Part shown: positions 56,733 to 63,939 of the stretch, one piece after another | How positions within the stretch are numbered: position 1 is the first letter of the stretch | How the letters are laid out: every line of letters starts with the position of its first letter | NCBI RefSeq assembly: GCF_017872975.1 | Contig: NZ_JAGGJP010000001.1 | Span: 412,346-476,345, forward strand | Source of the DNA: Rubellimicrobium aerolatum | Lineage (GTDB): Bacteria; Pseudomonadota; Alphaproteobacteria; Rhodobacterales; Rhodobacteraceae | Direction: 5' to 3' | DNA length: 64,000 bases | Notes under the pieces: model-generated | What the model was told of the DNA's origin: nothing | The model's database searches: none | The model's input: the letters and a program-made list of their open reading frames with translations, nothing else | Position numbers and translations under genes: made by a program

Positions 56733-57812
56733 TCAGGCCATGCCGCCCGCGATCAGCCGCCGGGCGATGCCCCGCCAGGCCTCGGCCATCGGCCCCTCGC
56801 CCGTTGCCACCGGCACCCCCTCGTCGCCCGAGATGCGGGTGGGCAGATCGATGGGCAGGCTTCCCAGGAAGGGGATGCCGTCCTTCCTGGCCTCCGCCTC
56901 CACGCCGCCATGGCCAAAGACGTGGCTCTCGTGCCCGCAGTTCGGGCAGACGAAGGTGCTCATGTTCTCGATCAGCCCCAGGATCGGGGTCTTGAGCGTG
57001 CGGAACATGTCGATGGCCTTGCGCGCGTCGATGAGCGCCACGTCCTGCGGAGTGCTCACCACGATGGCCCCCGTGAGCTGCGTCCGCTGGCAAAGCGTGA
57101 GCTGCACGTCCCCCGTCCCCGGCGGCAGGTCCACGATCAGCACGTCGAGCCGCCCCCAGTTCACCTGCCCCAGAAGCTGCTGGAGCGCCCCCATCAGCAT
57201 CGGCCCCCGCCAGACGATGGCCTTGTCGGGATCGACCATGAGCCCGATCGACATCATGGTGACGCCATGCGCCCGCAGCGGCTCGATGGTCTTGCCGTCC
57301 GGCGATCCCGGCCGCTGGCTCACCCCCATCATGCGCGGCTGCGACGGCCCGTAGATGTCGGCGTCGAGCAGCCCGACCCGCCGCCCCTCGCGCGCCAGCG
57401 CCACGGCGAGGTTGGCGCTCACCGTGCTCTTGCCCACGCCCCCCTTGCCCGACCCCACCGCGAGGATGCGGTCCACCCCCGTCACCCGCTGCGGCCCCGC
57501 CTGCGGCGTCGGATGCCGCCCGATGGTGAGCGAGGGCGCCTGCGGCGCGGGCGCCCGCTCGGCCGGCCCATGCGCGGTCACGACGATGGAGACCCCCGTC
57601 ACCCCCGGGATCGCCCGGACCGCCGCCTCGGCCGCCGCGCGCGCCGGCTCCAGCCCCCGCGCCTCCTCCGGGCTCCGCGCCTCCAGCACGAAGCGCACGA
57701 CCCCCCCGGCCACCGCGAGCCCCTGCACGAGGCCTCCCTCGGCCAGCGGCCGCCCCCCCGGCCCGGGGATTCGCGCCAGCGTCGCCATCACGTCGTCCTT
57801 GGTCGGGGCCAT
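56733..57812 (-). CDS. Mrp/NBP35-family Fe-S cluster carrier ATPase
   Basis: A 359-residue P-loop ATPase (ApbC/Mrp) that delivers Fe-S clusters. The N-terminal MIP18-like domain (DDVMATLARIPGP, GVTGVSIVVTAHGP) precedes the deviant Walker A AVGSGKGGVGKSTVSANLA, LDADIYGPSQPRM, VDLPPGTGDVQLTL, and the cluster-binding CPNCG pair near the C-terminus. It lies upstream of the mraZ leader on the same strand, and hairpins between them probably separate the transcripts. Confidence 0.93.
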   Translation of the reverse strand: MAPTKDDVMATLARIPGPGGRPLAEGGLVQGLAVAGGVVRFVLEARSPEEARGLEPARAAAEAAVRAIPGVTGVSIVVTAHGPAERAPAPQAPSLTIGRHPTPQAGPQRVTGVDRILAVGSGKGGVGKSTVSANLAVALAREGRRVGLLDADIYGPSQPRMMGVSQRPGSPDGKTIEPLRAHGVTMMSIGLMVDPDKAIVWRGPMLMGALQQLLGQVNWGRLDVLIVDLPPGTGDVQLTLCQRTQLTGAIVVSTPQDVALIDARKAIDMFRTLKTPILGLIENMSTFVCPNCGHESHVFGHGGVEAEARKDGIPFLGSLPIDLPTRISGDEGVPVATGEGPMAEAWRGIARRLIAGGMA

Positions 57813-57870
57813 CCGTCACACTCCTGTCGTGTCCGCGTCGCATCCTCGCCGGTTCGTGTGGGACGGGGGC

Positions 57871-57884
57871 CTTGACGCGTCAAG
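57871..57884. promoter_or_regulatory. Perfect 14-bp palindrome CTTGACGCGTCAAG
   Basis: A perfect palindrome 59 bp upstream of mrp. Each half includes TTGACG, which also resembles a -35 hexamer, so it may be an operator overlapping a promoter. The regulator is unknown. Confidence 0.4.
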
Positions 57885-58070
57885 CGGCCTTTCGTCCGTC
57901 CGCCGCCCAGGGAACGGGCAACGCGGCGTCGGCGCGATCAACCCTTCGGCAGGTCGCGTGCCCGTGCCCTCCCGGCTTGCCGTCCCGCCCCGTAGGCAGG
58001 CAACGCCGCCCCTGAATAGGTCAGCAAGCCTTATGCGATTGCTGCATGGCAGCATTGCGGGTTTCCGGCG

Positions 58071-58095
58071 TTGTGCAGGCGCAGCAATGCGATAT
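58071..58095 (+). promoter_or_regulatory. Candidate RpoH-type promoter for ccaF1-ccsR
   Basis: TTGTGC (58071-58076), 13 nt, then CGATAT (58090-58095) loosely fit heat-shock sigma promoters (CTTG..., N13-14, C-rich/AT -10). In Rhodobacter the homologous locus is driven by RpoHI/RpoHII. An inverted repeat at 58040-58054 lies just upstream. Confidence 0.35.
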
Positions 58096-58170
58096 CTCTG
58101 CTCCCGACAGCGCTAACGGCGCGGCCCGGACGGCACGAGGCTCCCGGGCAGACGACAGAAAGACGAAGCC

Positions 58171-58389
58171 ATGGCCACCGCATCCTTCCCCACCTACGCC
58201 GTTGGCACGACGCTGGCGCAGCGCCTCGCGGGGCTGCGGGCGGCGCTGGCCCGGCGCATCGCCACCCACCGCCTTTACCGCGAGACGCTGGAGGAGCTGT
58301 CGCACCTCAGCGACCGCGACCTGACCGACCTCGGGCTCAGCGGCGCGGACCTCCGCGCCCTCGCCTGGGACACGGCCCTCAAGGCCTGA
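58171..58389 (+). CDS. ccaF1: DUF1127 small RNA-associated protein (CcaF1-like)
   Basis: A 72-residue basic protein. The C-terminal half is the DUF1127 motif: LYRETLEELSHLSDRDLTDLGLSGADLRALAW, preceded by an Arg-rich helix (QRLAGLRAALARRIATHR). Small DUF1127 proteins bind RNA and are stress-induced; CcaF1 of Rhodobacter has 71 residues and is encoded directly upstream of the CcsR small RNAs. Here too nine CCTCC-loop hairpins follow the stop, so the match in family, size and context is strong. It should be co-transcribed with the RNAs. Confidence 0.88.
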   Translation: MATASFPTYAVGTTLAQRLAGLRAALARRIATHRLYRETLEELSHLSDRDLTDLGLSGADLRALAWDTALKA

Positions 58390-58402
58390 CGATTTCCGGC
58401 CC

Positions 58403-58423
58403 GGCTCCGTCCTCCCCGGAGCC
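58403..58423 (+). ncRNA. Extra CCTCC-loop hairpin after ccaF1
   Basis: GGCTCCG (58403-58409) pairs perfectly with CGGAGCC (58417-58423); the loop is TCCTCCC. It is shorter than the hairpins of the four paired units and stands alone 14 nt after the ccaF1 stop, so it may be a remnant of a fifth CcsR or a processing signal. Confidence 0.55.
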
Positions 58424-58433
58424 TGGCCACCTT

Positions 58434-58509
58434 CGCGGCACGCCCCTCCTCCTCCCTGGGCATGTCGCGGACGACGCGGCGGAACCGACCTCCTCCCCGG
58501 TTCCGCCGC
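58434..58509 (+). ncRNA. ccsR1: CcsR-type sRNA 1 (two hairpins)
   Basis: Hairpin A: arms 58434-58445 and 58458-58469 (one mismatch, one G-U) with loop CTCCTCCTCCCT. Hairpin B: GCGGCGGAACC (58476-58486) pairs perfectly with 58499-58509 around GACCTCCTCCCC. Two adjacent hairpins with anti-Shine-Dalgarno CCUCCUCCC loops define the CcsR/'cuckoo' RNA family. These stress-induced RNAs are processed from the ccaF1 transcript in Rhodobacter. Confidence 0.85.
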
Positions 58510-58516
58510 ACCCATA

Positions 58517-58589
58517 CGCCGGCGCCCCTCCTCCTCCCTGGGTGTCGGCGGCTCGCGGCGGGGCCTCTCCTCCTCCCTGGTCCCGCCGC
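58517..58589 (+). ncRNA. ccsR2: CcsR-type sRNA 2 (two hairpins)
   Basis: Hairpin A: arms 58517-58527 and 58540-58550, 11 pairs including two G-U, loop CTCCTCCTCCCT identical to that of unit 1. Hairpin B: GCGGCGGGGCC (58555-58565) with 58579-58589, 11 pairs including one G-U, loop TCTCCTCCTCCCT. The stem bases differ from unit 1 but pairing is kept, as expected for selected RNA structure. Confidence 0.85.
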
Positions 58590-58603
58590 AGGAATTCACG
58601 GTT

Positions 58604-58679
58604 CGCCGGCGCCCTCTCCTCCTCCCTGGGCGTCGGACGGAAAGGCGGCGGGACCTCTCCTCCTCCCTGGTCCCGCCGC
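58604..58679 (+). ncRNA. ccsR3: CcsR-type sRNA 3 (two hairpins)
   Basis: Hairpin A: core arms 58606-58614 and 58628-58636, nine pairs including one G-U, loop TCTCCTCCTCCCT. Hairpin B: GCGGCGGGACC (58645-58655) pairs perfectly with 58669-58679, same 13-nt loop. Compared with unit 2, one stem position changes from G-U to A-U, a compensating difference. Confidence 0.85.
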
Positions 58680-58694
58680 ATATTGGATCGGAAC

Positions 58695-58775
58695 GGCCGC
58701 CCTCTCCTCCTCCCTGGGTTGGCCCCTACCGACGACAAGGCGGCGCCCTCCTCCCTGGGCTGCCGCCTTTTTTTT
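58695..58775 (+). ncRNA. ccsR4: CcsR-type sRNA 4, ending in the array terminator
   Basis: Hairpin A: GGCCGCCC (58695-58702) pairs with 58716-58724 with one bulged T, loop TCTCCTCCTCCCT. Hairpin B (58737-58769) has loop TCCTCCCT and is followed by eight T residues, so the last unit doubles as the intrinsic terminator of the whole ccaF1-ccsR transcript. Confidence 0.85.
58737..58775 (+). terminator. Intrinsic terminator of the ccaF1-ccsR array
   Basis: AAGGCGGC-G-CCC (58737-58748) pairs with GGG-C-T-GCCGCCTT (58757-58769), one bulged T, followed by T8 (58768-58775). It is the clearest intrinsic terminator in the window and separates the array from the BenE-type gene. Confidence 0.9.
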
Positions 58776-58855
58776 GCCCGCGCGCGCCCTTCGCCGCCCC
58801 TTCCGTTCCCCCGCCCGCCCCGCCATGCTGCGCCCGCAAACGACGGGACAGGTTC

Positions 58856-60022
58856 ATGCGGGCATCCCTCCTTTCCGCGGCGCTGGTGGCGGCGCTCGTG
58901 GGTTTCGGCTCGACCATCGCGCTGGTGCTGGCCGCCGCCGCCGCCGTCGGCGCGACCCCGGCGCAGACGGCCTCCTGGGTCCTCGCCGTCGCGCTCGCCA
59001 AGGCCCTCGGCAGCGCGGGCCTCAGTTGGTGGTCCCGCGTCCCCATGGTCCTCGCCTGGTCCACGCCCGGCGCGGCGCTGGTGGCGGCGACCCAGGGCCT
59101 CTCCATGGAGCAGGCGGCGGGCGCCTTCGTCCTCTCGGGCCTCCTCATCGCCGCGCTGGGGCTGATCCGCCCGCTCGGCCGCCTCGTGGCGCGCATCCCC
59201 GACGGCATCGCGGCGGGGATGCTGGCTGGGGTGCTCCTGCCCTTCGTGCTCCGCCTCGCCCCGGCGGCGGCCTCCTCGCCCCTGCTCCTCGGCCCCATGC
59301 TCCTCGCCTTCGCGCTGGTGCGGCTGCGGAACCCCGCCTGGGCCGTCCTGGTCGCCCTCGCCCTCGGCCTCGCCCTCGCCGCCCTCACCGGGGCGGCCCA
59401 CGCCCCCGGCCCGGCGGGCCTGCCGACCCTCGTGTTCGTGACCCCCCACTTCGACTGGGGCACCGCCGTCGGCCTCGCCCTCCCCCTCGCCCTCGTCACC
59501 ATGGCGTCCCAGAACCTGCCCGGCTTCGCCACCGTCCGCGCGGCGGGCTATGAGCCCCCCGTCGGCGCGGCCCTGACCACCACCGGCCTTCTCTCGGCAG
59601 GCGCGGGCCTGTTCGGAGCCCACCCGGTCAGCATGGCGGCGATCACGGCGGCGATCTGCCTGGGCGAAGACGTGCATCCCGACCGGACGAAGCGCTGGAC
59701 GGTCGGCCTCGCCTACGCCGGCTTCTGGGTGATCCTCGGCCTCGCCTCGCCTCTGGCCGTCGCCGCGCTGGCCGCGCTGCCGCCCGCGCTGGTGGCGGGC
59801 ATCGTCGGCATTGCGCTGCTCGGCCCCCTCGCCGGCGCGATCACCGGCGCGACCGCCAACCCGCTCACCCGCTTCCCGGCGGTGGTGACGCTGGCCGTCA
59901 CCGCCTCGGGCGTCGCGGCCTTCGGCATCGGCGCGGCCTTCTGGGGCCTCGTCGCCGGGCTCCTCCTCCACGCCCTCGACGCGCTGGCGCTCAGGCGCGC
60001 TCGTCCTTCGGGGACTCCATGA
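58856..60022 (+). CDS. BenE-family benzoate/H+ symporter-like transporter
   Basis: 388 residues, almost wholly hydrophobic, about 12 transmembrane segments. VGFGSTIALVLAAAAAVGA, SRVPMVLAWSTPGAAL, TMASQNLPGFATVRAAGYEPP and LFGAHPVSMAAITAAICLG are BenE-family signatures. BenE imports benzoate in some bacteria, but no aromatic-degradation genes are near, so the substrate is uncertain. Its last 32 bp overlap the end of the convergent Lrp-type gene. Confidence 0.88.
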   Translation: MRASLLSAALVAALVGFGSTIALVLAAAAAVGATPAQTASWVLAVALAKALGSAGLSWWSRVPMVLAWSTPGAALVAATQGLSMEQAAGAFVLSGLLIAALGLIRPLGRLVARIPDGIAAGMLAGVLLPFVLRLAPAAASSPLLLGPMLLAFALVRLRNPAWAVLVALALGLALAALTGAAHAPGPAGLPTLVFVTPHFDWGTAVGLALPLALVTMASQNLPGFATVRAAGYEPPVGAALTTTGLLSAGAGLFGAHPVSMAAITAAICLGEDVHPDRTKRWTVGLAYAGFWVILGLASPLAVAALAALPPALVAGIVGIALLGPLAGAITGATANPLTRFPAVVTLAVTASGVAAFGIGAAFWGLVAGLLLHALDALALRRARPSGTP

Positions 60023-60443
60023 CGATGACGCTGGTGATGCTCCGCACCGTCGGCACCGTCCCCAGCACGTCGTCGTGGAAGACCTTGTAGGCCGGCAGGT
60101 CCGGCGTCTCGACCCGCAGGAGGTAGTCGAAGGTTCCCGCCGTCGAATGGCACTCCACGACCTCGGGCGTGCGCGCCATCGCCGCCTCGAAGGCCCGCTG
60201 CGCCGCCTTGCTGTGGTCCGACAGCCCCACCATCACATAGACGACGTGCCCGCGCCCGACCTTGCCCGCGTCCAGCACCGCCCGGTAGCCCCGGATCACG
60301 CCCCGCCGCTCCAGCGCGTCCACCCGCCGCAGCGTCGCCGAGGGCGACAGCCCCACCCGTTCGGCCAGCCGCAGGTTGGCGATTCGCCCGTCGCGGCGAA
60401 GCTCGCGCACTATGCGCGCGTCGATGGCATCCAAGTCGCTCAT
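59991..60443 (-). CDS. Lrp/AsnC-family transcriptional regulator
   Basis: 150 residues: N-terminal winged helix (DAIDARIVRELRRDGRIANLRLAERVGLSPSATLRRVDALERRG in pieces) and C-terminal RAM ligand-binding domain (VMVGLSDHSKAAQRAFEAAM, VVECHSTAGTFDYLLRV). It is divergent from a LysE-type exporter with a 73-bp gap holding a clear inverted repeat, so it probably senses an amino acid and controls its export. Confidence 0.92.
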   Translation of the reverse strand: MSDLDAIDARIVRELRRDGRIANLRLAERVGLSPSATLRRVDALERRGVIRGYRAVLDAGKVGRGHVVYVMVGLSDHSKAAQRAFEAAMARTPEVVECHSTAGTFDYLLRVETPDLPAYKVFHDDVLGTVPTVRSITSVIVMESPKDERA

Positions 60444-60445
60444 GG

Positions 60446-60482
60446 ATTGCGAGACTACGCCTCACGGGCGCAACTTCGCAAT
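60446..60482. promoter_or_regulatory. Candidate Lrp/AsnC operator ATTGCGA-N23-TCGCAAT
   Basis: Seven-base perfect inverted arms (60446-60452, 60476-60482) centred in the gap between the divergent lrp- and lysE-type genes. The 30-bp centre-to-centre distance suits a dimer or tetramer of an Lrp-type regulator. Confidence 0.5.
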
Positions 60483-60516
60483 CCCGTGCGGCCGCCCCCG
60501 CGCTAGGCTCGCCCGC

Positions 60517-61119
60517 ATGATCCCTCTCGACCTCCTCCCCGCCCTGATCGGCTTCGCCTTCGTGTCCTCGATCACGCCGGGACCGAACAACCTGATGCTC
60601 ATGGCCTCGGGCGCGAACTTCGGCGTCCGCCGCTCGCTGCCGCACCTGCTGGGCGTGGGCCTGGGCTTCACCGCCATGATCGTCGGCGTGGGCCTGGGCC
60701 TTCATGGCGTCTTCGAGGCCCTGCCCTGGACCCACGTCGCGCTGGAGGTCCTTTCGGTCGCCTATCTTCTCTGGCTCGCCTGGAAGATCGGCACCGCCGC
60801 GCCCAAGGCCTCCGACGCCCCCGAGGCGACCCATCCGATGACCTTCTGGCAGGCGGCGGCCTTCCAGTGGGTCAACCCCAAGGCCTGGATGATGTGCGTC
60901 TCGGCGCTGACCCTCTACGCCGCCGACCGCTCGCTCGGGACGGTGCTGCTGGTGGCCGCGATCTTCGGCGCGATCAACCTGCCCTGCATCTCGGCCTGGA
61001 CGGTGCTGGGCCAGGGGATGCGCCGCCTGCTCACCTCCCCCGCCCGCCTGCGCGCCTTCAACGTCGCCATGGCGCTGCTGCTGGTCGCGACCCTCTGGCC
61101 GATCCTCAAGGCGTTCTGA
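60517..61119 (+). CDS. LysE/RhtB-family amino acid exporter
   Basis: A 200-residue six-helix transporter. The N-terminal signature GFAFVSSITPGPNNLMLMASGANFG and the central FQWVNPKAWMMCVSALTLY are characteristic of RhtB/LysE exporters. ATG 60517 is chosen from the conserved N-terminus (MIPLDLLPALIGF). It is divergent from the Lrp-type regulator, the usual arrangement for an inducible amino acid exporter. Confidence 0.92.
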   Translation: MIPLDLLPALIGFAFVSSITPGPNNLMLMASGANFGVRRSLPHLLGVGLGFTAMIVGVGLGLHGVFEALPWTHVALEVLSVAYLLWLAWKIGTAAPKASDAPEATHPMTFWQAAAFQWVNPKAWMMCVSALTLYAADRSLGTVLLVAAIFGAINLPCISAWTVLGQGMRRLLTSPARLRAFNVAMALLLVATLWPILKAF

Positions 61120-61143
61120 CAGGGACAGGCCCATCCATCCCGC

Positions 61144-61200
61144 GTAGGGCGGGCTTCATCCCGCCATGTCGCGCCGATGGCGGGCTGAAGCCCGCCCTAC
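61144..61200. repeat. REP-like inverted repeat GTAGGGCGGGCTTCA...
   Basis: Arms 61144-61166 and 61178-61200 pair at 22 of 23 positions around an 11-nt centre. The right arm also folds on itself (GGCGGGCT/AGCCCGCC). This GTAGGGCGGGCTTCAGCCCGCC-type motif is a widespread extragenic repeat. It lies 24 bp after the lysE-type stop. Confidence 0.8.
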
Positions 61201-61391
61201 ACCCTCGCCCGACCGATTCGCGGCCCCCAACGGCGCAGGTTAACGCCCGTTAACTTCTAAGCCTTCGGAAATAAGGGCATTTTCTCACCCCACGCAACGC
61301 CCGTCGCTGTCAGCTCCCGTTAACCCGCCCCTGCGATCCTGACCCCCTCGCGCACAGGCCAAGGGAGCCCACCATGCAGACCAGGGAGCGT

Positions 61392-63791
61392 TCAGAACGG
61401 CACGTCGTCCTCACCGCCCCCAGGGGCGGGCACGACGAACTTCGCCACGACCTTCTTCTCGCCCGCCTTCTCGAAGGCGATGTCGAGCTTGTCGCCTTCG
61501 GCGCCCACGATGCGCCCATAGCCGAACTTCTGGTGGAACACCCGGTCGCCCAACGTGAAGGACGAATCGGCCGTGGCGTCGATGGTCAGCCCCCGCGATT
61601 CGCCCGGCTCGCGCCCGAAACGATCCTGGGGCCGGACCTGCGCGCGGGCCTGCAACCTGCGCCAGCCGGGGCTCGCATAGACATCCGCCCGCGCCGCCCG
61701 CTCGGCGAGGTCCGAGGCCATGCCCGCCTGCAGCACGGGGCTCGCGCCTACCGCCATCCCCGCCGCCCCATAGCCGCCGCCATACAGGCCGGGCGGCGTC
61801 AGCACCTCCACGTGCTCCTTCGGCAACTCGTCGATGAAGCGCGAGGGCAGCGACGACTGCCACTGACCATGCACGCGCCGGTTCCCCGCAAAGGACACGA
61901 TCGCGACCCGCTCCGCGCGCGTCAGCCCGACATAGGCGAGCCGGCGCTCCTCCTCCAACCCCTTGAGGCCCCCCTCGTCCATGCTCCGTTGCGAGGGGAA
62001 CAGCCCGTCCTCCCAGCCCGGCAGGAACACCGCCGGGAACTCCAGCCCCTTCGCGGCATGGAGCGTCATGATGCTGACCTTCTCGCCCCCGTCCTCCGAG
62101 GCGTTGTCCATGACCAGCGCGACGTGCTCCAGGAAGCCCTGGAGCGAGTCGAACTGCTCCAGCGCCTTGACCAGCTCCTTGAGGTTCTCCAGCCGCCCCG
62201 CCGCCTCGGGAGACTTGTCGTTCTGCCACATCGCCGTGTAGCCCGACTCGTCCAGGATCATCTGGGCGAGCTCGACATGGGTATCGCCCTCTCGGACGAC
62301 CTGATCGTGCCAGCGCTCCATCGCCTGCACGAAGACGCGCAGCTCGTTGCCGCCCTTCCCGGCGACCAGCCTGGAGTCCGTCGCGATCCGCGCCCCGTCC
62401 AGCAGGCTCACCCGGTTCTGCCGGGCGACCACCTGAATCGTCTGCACCGCCTTGTCGCCCAGGCCCCGCTTGGGCGTGTTCACGATCCGCTCGAAGGCGA
62501 GGTCGTCGTCGGGGCTCACCGCCAGCCGGAAGTAGGCCATGGCGTCCCGGATCTCCTGCCGCTCGTAGAAGCGGGGGCCGCCGATGACGCGATAGGGCAG
62601 CCCGATGGTCAGGAAGCGGTCCTCGAAGCTCCGCATCTGGTGGGAGGCGCGCACGAGGACGGCGATGCCGTCGAGCGGGATCGGGTCCATGCCGCGCGTG
62701 CCGCGCTGCATCGCCTCGATCTCCTCGCCGATCCAGCGGGCCTCCTCCTCGCCGTCCCAATGGCCGATGAGCCGGACCTTCTCGCCCTCGTTCAGCGAGG
62801 TCCAGAGCGTCTTGCCCAGCCGTCCCTTGTTCGCCGCGATCACCGCCCCGGCGGCCCCGAGGATATGGGGCGTCGAGCGGTAGTTCTGCTCCAGCCGGAT
62901 CACGGCCGCGCCGGGGAAGTCCTGCTCGAACCGCAGGATGTTGCCCACCTCCGCGCCGCGCCAGCCGTAGATGGACTGGTCGTCGTCGCCCACGCAGCAG
63001 ATGTTGCGGTGCCCCTGCGCCAGAAGGCGCAGCCAGAGATACTGCGCGATGTTGGTGTCCTGGTATTCGTCCACGAGGATGTAGCGGAACCAGCGCTGGT
63101 ATTGCGCCAGCACGTCCTCGTGCGCCTTGAAGATGGCGATGACGTGAAGGAGCAGGTCGCCGAAATCGACGGCGTTCAGGTCGCGCAGCCGCGCCTGATA
63201 GGCGGCGTACAGGTCCACGCCCTTGCCGTCGAAGGCCGACACGTCCCCGACCGGGATGCGGTCCGGCCCCAGCGCGCGGTTCTTCCAGCCGTCGATGACA
63301 TGGGCGAGCTGCCGCGCCGGCCAGCGTTTCTCGTCGATCCCCGCCGCCTGCACGAGTTGCTTCAGCAGCCGCACCTGATCGTCGGTGTCGAGGATGGTGA
63401 AGTTCGACCGCAACCCCACCAGCTCCGCGTGCCGCCGCAGGAGCTTGACGCAGATCGCGTGGAAGGTGCCCAGCCAGGGCATCCCCTCCACTGCCTCGCC
63501 GACCATGCGGCCGATGCGGGTCCGCATCTCGCGCGCGGCCTTGTTGGTGAAGGTGACGGCCAGGATCTCGTTCGGACGCGCCCGGCCGGTGGTCAGCAGG
63601 TGCGCGATCCGCGCCGTCAGCGCCTTGGTCTTGCCGGTCCCCGCGCCGGCCAGCATCAGCACCGGCCCGTCCAGCGCCTCCACCGCCGCGCGCTGCGCGG
63701 GATTGAGGTCGTCCAGATAGGGCGCGCGTGGCACGGCGCCCGCCATGGCGAGGCGGGACAGGGGCAGGTCGGGGTCGGGGTGCAGGCTCAT
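61392..63791 (-). CDS. UvrD/PcrA-type ATP-dependent DNA helicase
   Basis: A 799-residue superfamily 1 3'-5' helicase. Motif I is AGAGTGKTKALTARIAHL; motif Ia AVTFTNKAAREM; motif II VDEYQDTNIAQ; motif III GDDDQSIYGWRGAEV; motif IV LEQNYRST; motif V MTLHAAKGLEFPAVFLPGWE; motif VI YVGLTRAERVAIVSFA. The C-terminal Tudor-like domain (GDRVFHQKFGYGRIVGAEGDKL) binds RNA polymerase in PcrA/UvrD. ATG 63791 is used; the longer frame upstream is not family-like. It acts in excision repair and conflict resolution. Confidence 0.95.
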   Translation of the reverse strand: MSLHPDPDLPLSRLAMAGAVPRAPYLDDLNPAQRAAVEALDGPVLMLAGAGTGKTKALTARIAHLLTTGRARPNEILAVTFTNKAAREMRTRIGRMVGEAVEGMPWLGTFHAICVKLLRRHAELVGLRSNFTILDTDDQVRLLKQLVQAAGIDEKRWPARQLAHVIDGWKNRALGPDRIPVGDVSAFDGKGVDLYAAYQARLRDLNAVDFGDLLLHVIAIFKAHEDVLAQYQRWFRYILVDEYQDTNIAQYLWLRLLAQGHRNICCVGDDDQSIYGWRGAEVGNILRFEQDFPGAAVIRLEQNYRSTPHILGAAGAVIAANKGRLGKTLWTSLNEGEKVRLIGHWDGEEEARWIGEEIEAMQRGTRGMDPIPLDGIAVLVRASHQMRSFEDRFLTIGLPYRVIGGPRFYERQEIRDAMAYFRLAVSPDDDLAFERIVNTPKRGLGDKAVQTIQVVARQNRVSLLDGARIATDSRLVAGKGGNELRVFVQAMERWHDQVVREGDTHVELAQMILDESGYTAMWQNDKSPEAAGRLENLKELVKALEQFDSLQGFLEHVALVMDNASEDGGEKVSIMTLHAAKGLEFPAVFLPGWEDGLFPSQRSMDEGGLKGLEEERRLAYVGLTRAERVAIVSFAGNRRVHGQWQSSLPSRFIDELPKEHVEVLTPPGLYGGGYGAAGMAVGASPVLQAGMASDLAERAARADVYASPGWRRLQARAQVRPQDRFGREPGESRGLTIDATADSSFTLGDRVFHQKFGYGRIVGAEGDKLDIAFEKAGEKKVVAKFVVPAPGGGEDDVPF

Positions 63792-63939
63792 GACCGCTGA
63801 CCATAGACCGGAGGACGATTCGATGGAAGCTCTCGTTCGCGCTATGTTCCGTGAACCCGGCGTGATCCCCGCCAGCGGGGCCACCTTGCGCTGCGACGCG
63901 GCATCCGTAAGCTGCCCTTGTCCGCAGCGGAGCCTGTTC

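Larger units (their letters stand above)
57813..58170. other. Intergenic region between mrp and the DUF1127 gene
   Basis: 358 bp between divergent genes. It holds a perfect 14-bp palindrome (57871-57884), an inverted repeat TGCTGC-ATG-GCAGCA (58040-58054), and a candidate stress-type promoter (58071-58095). No coding frame is supported. Confidence 0.6.

Noticed and set aside
56174..56995. 274-codon frame in the mraZ leader region
   Set aside because: Composition changes along its length, it ends antisense to mrp, and it lacks family similarity or a convincing start.
58403..58775. CRISPR array
   Set aside because: The repeated part is short loop sequence inside hairpins, with variable stems and no unique spacers of constant length; the CcsR explanation fits better.
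61374..63800. 808-codon plus-strand frame with a good ribosome-binding site
   Set aside because: Nearly all of it is antisense to the UvrD/PcrA helicase and has shadow-like composition; only the orphan start is noted as a finding.
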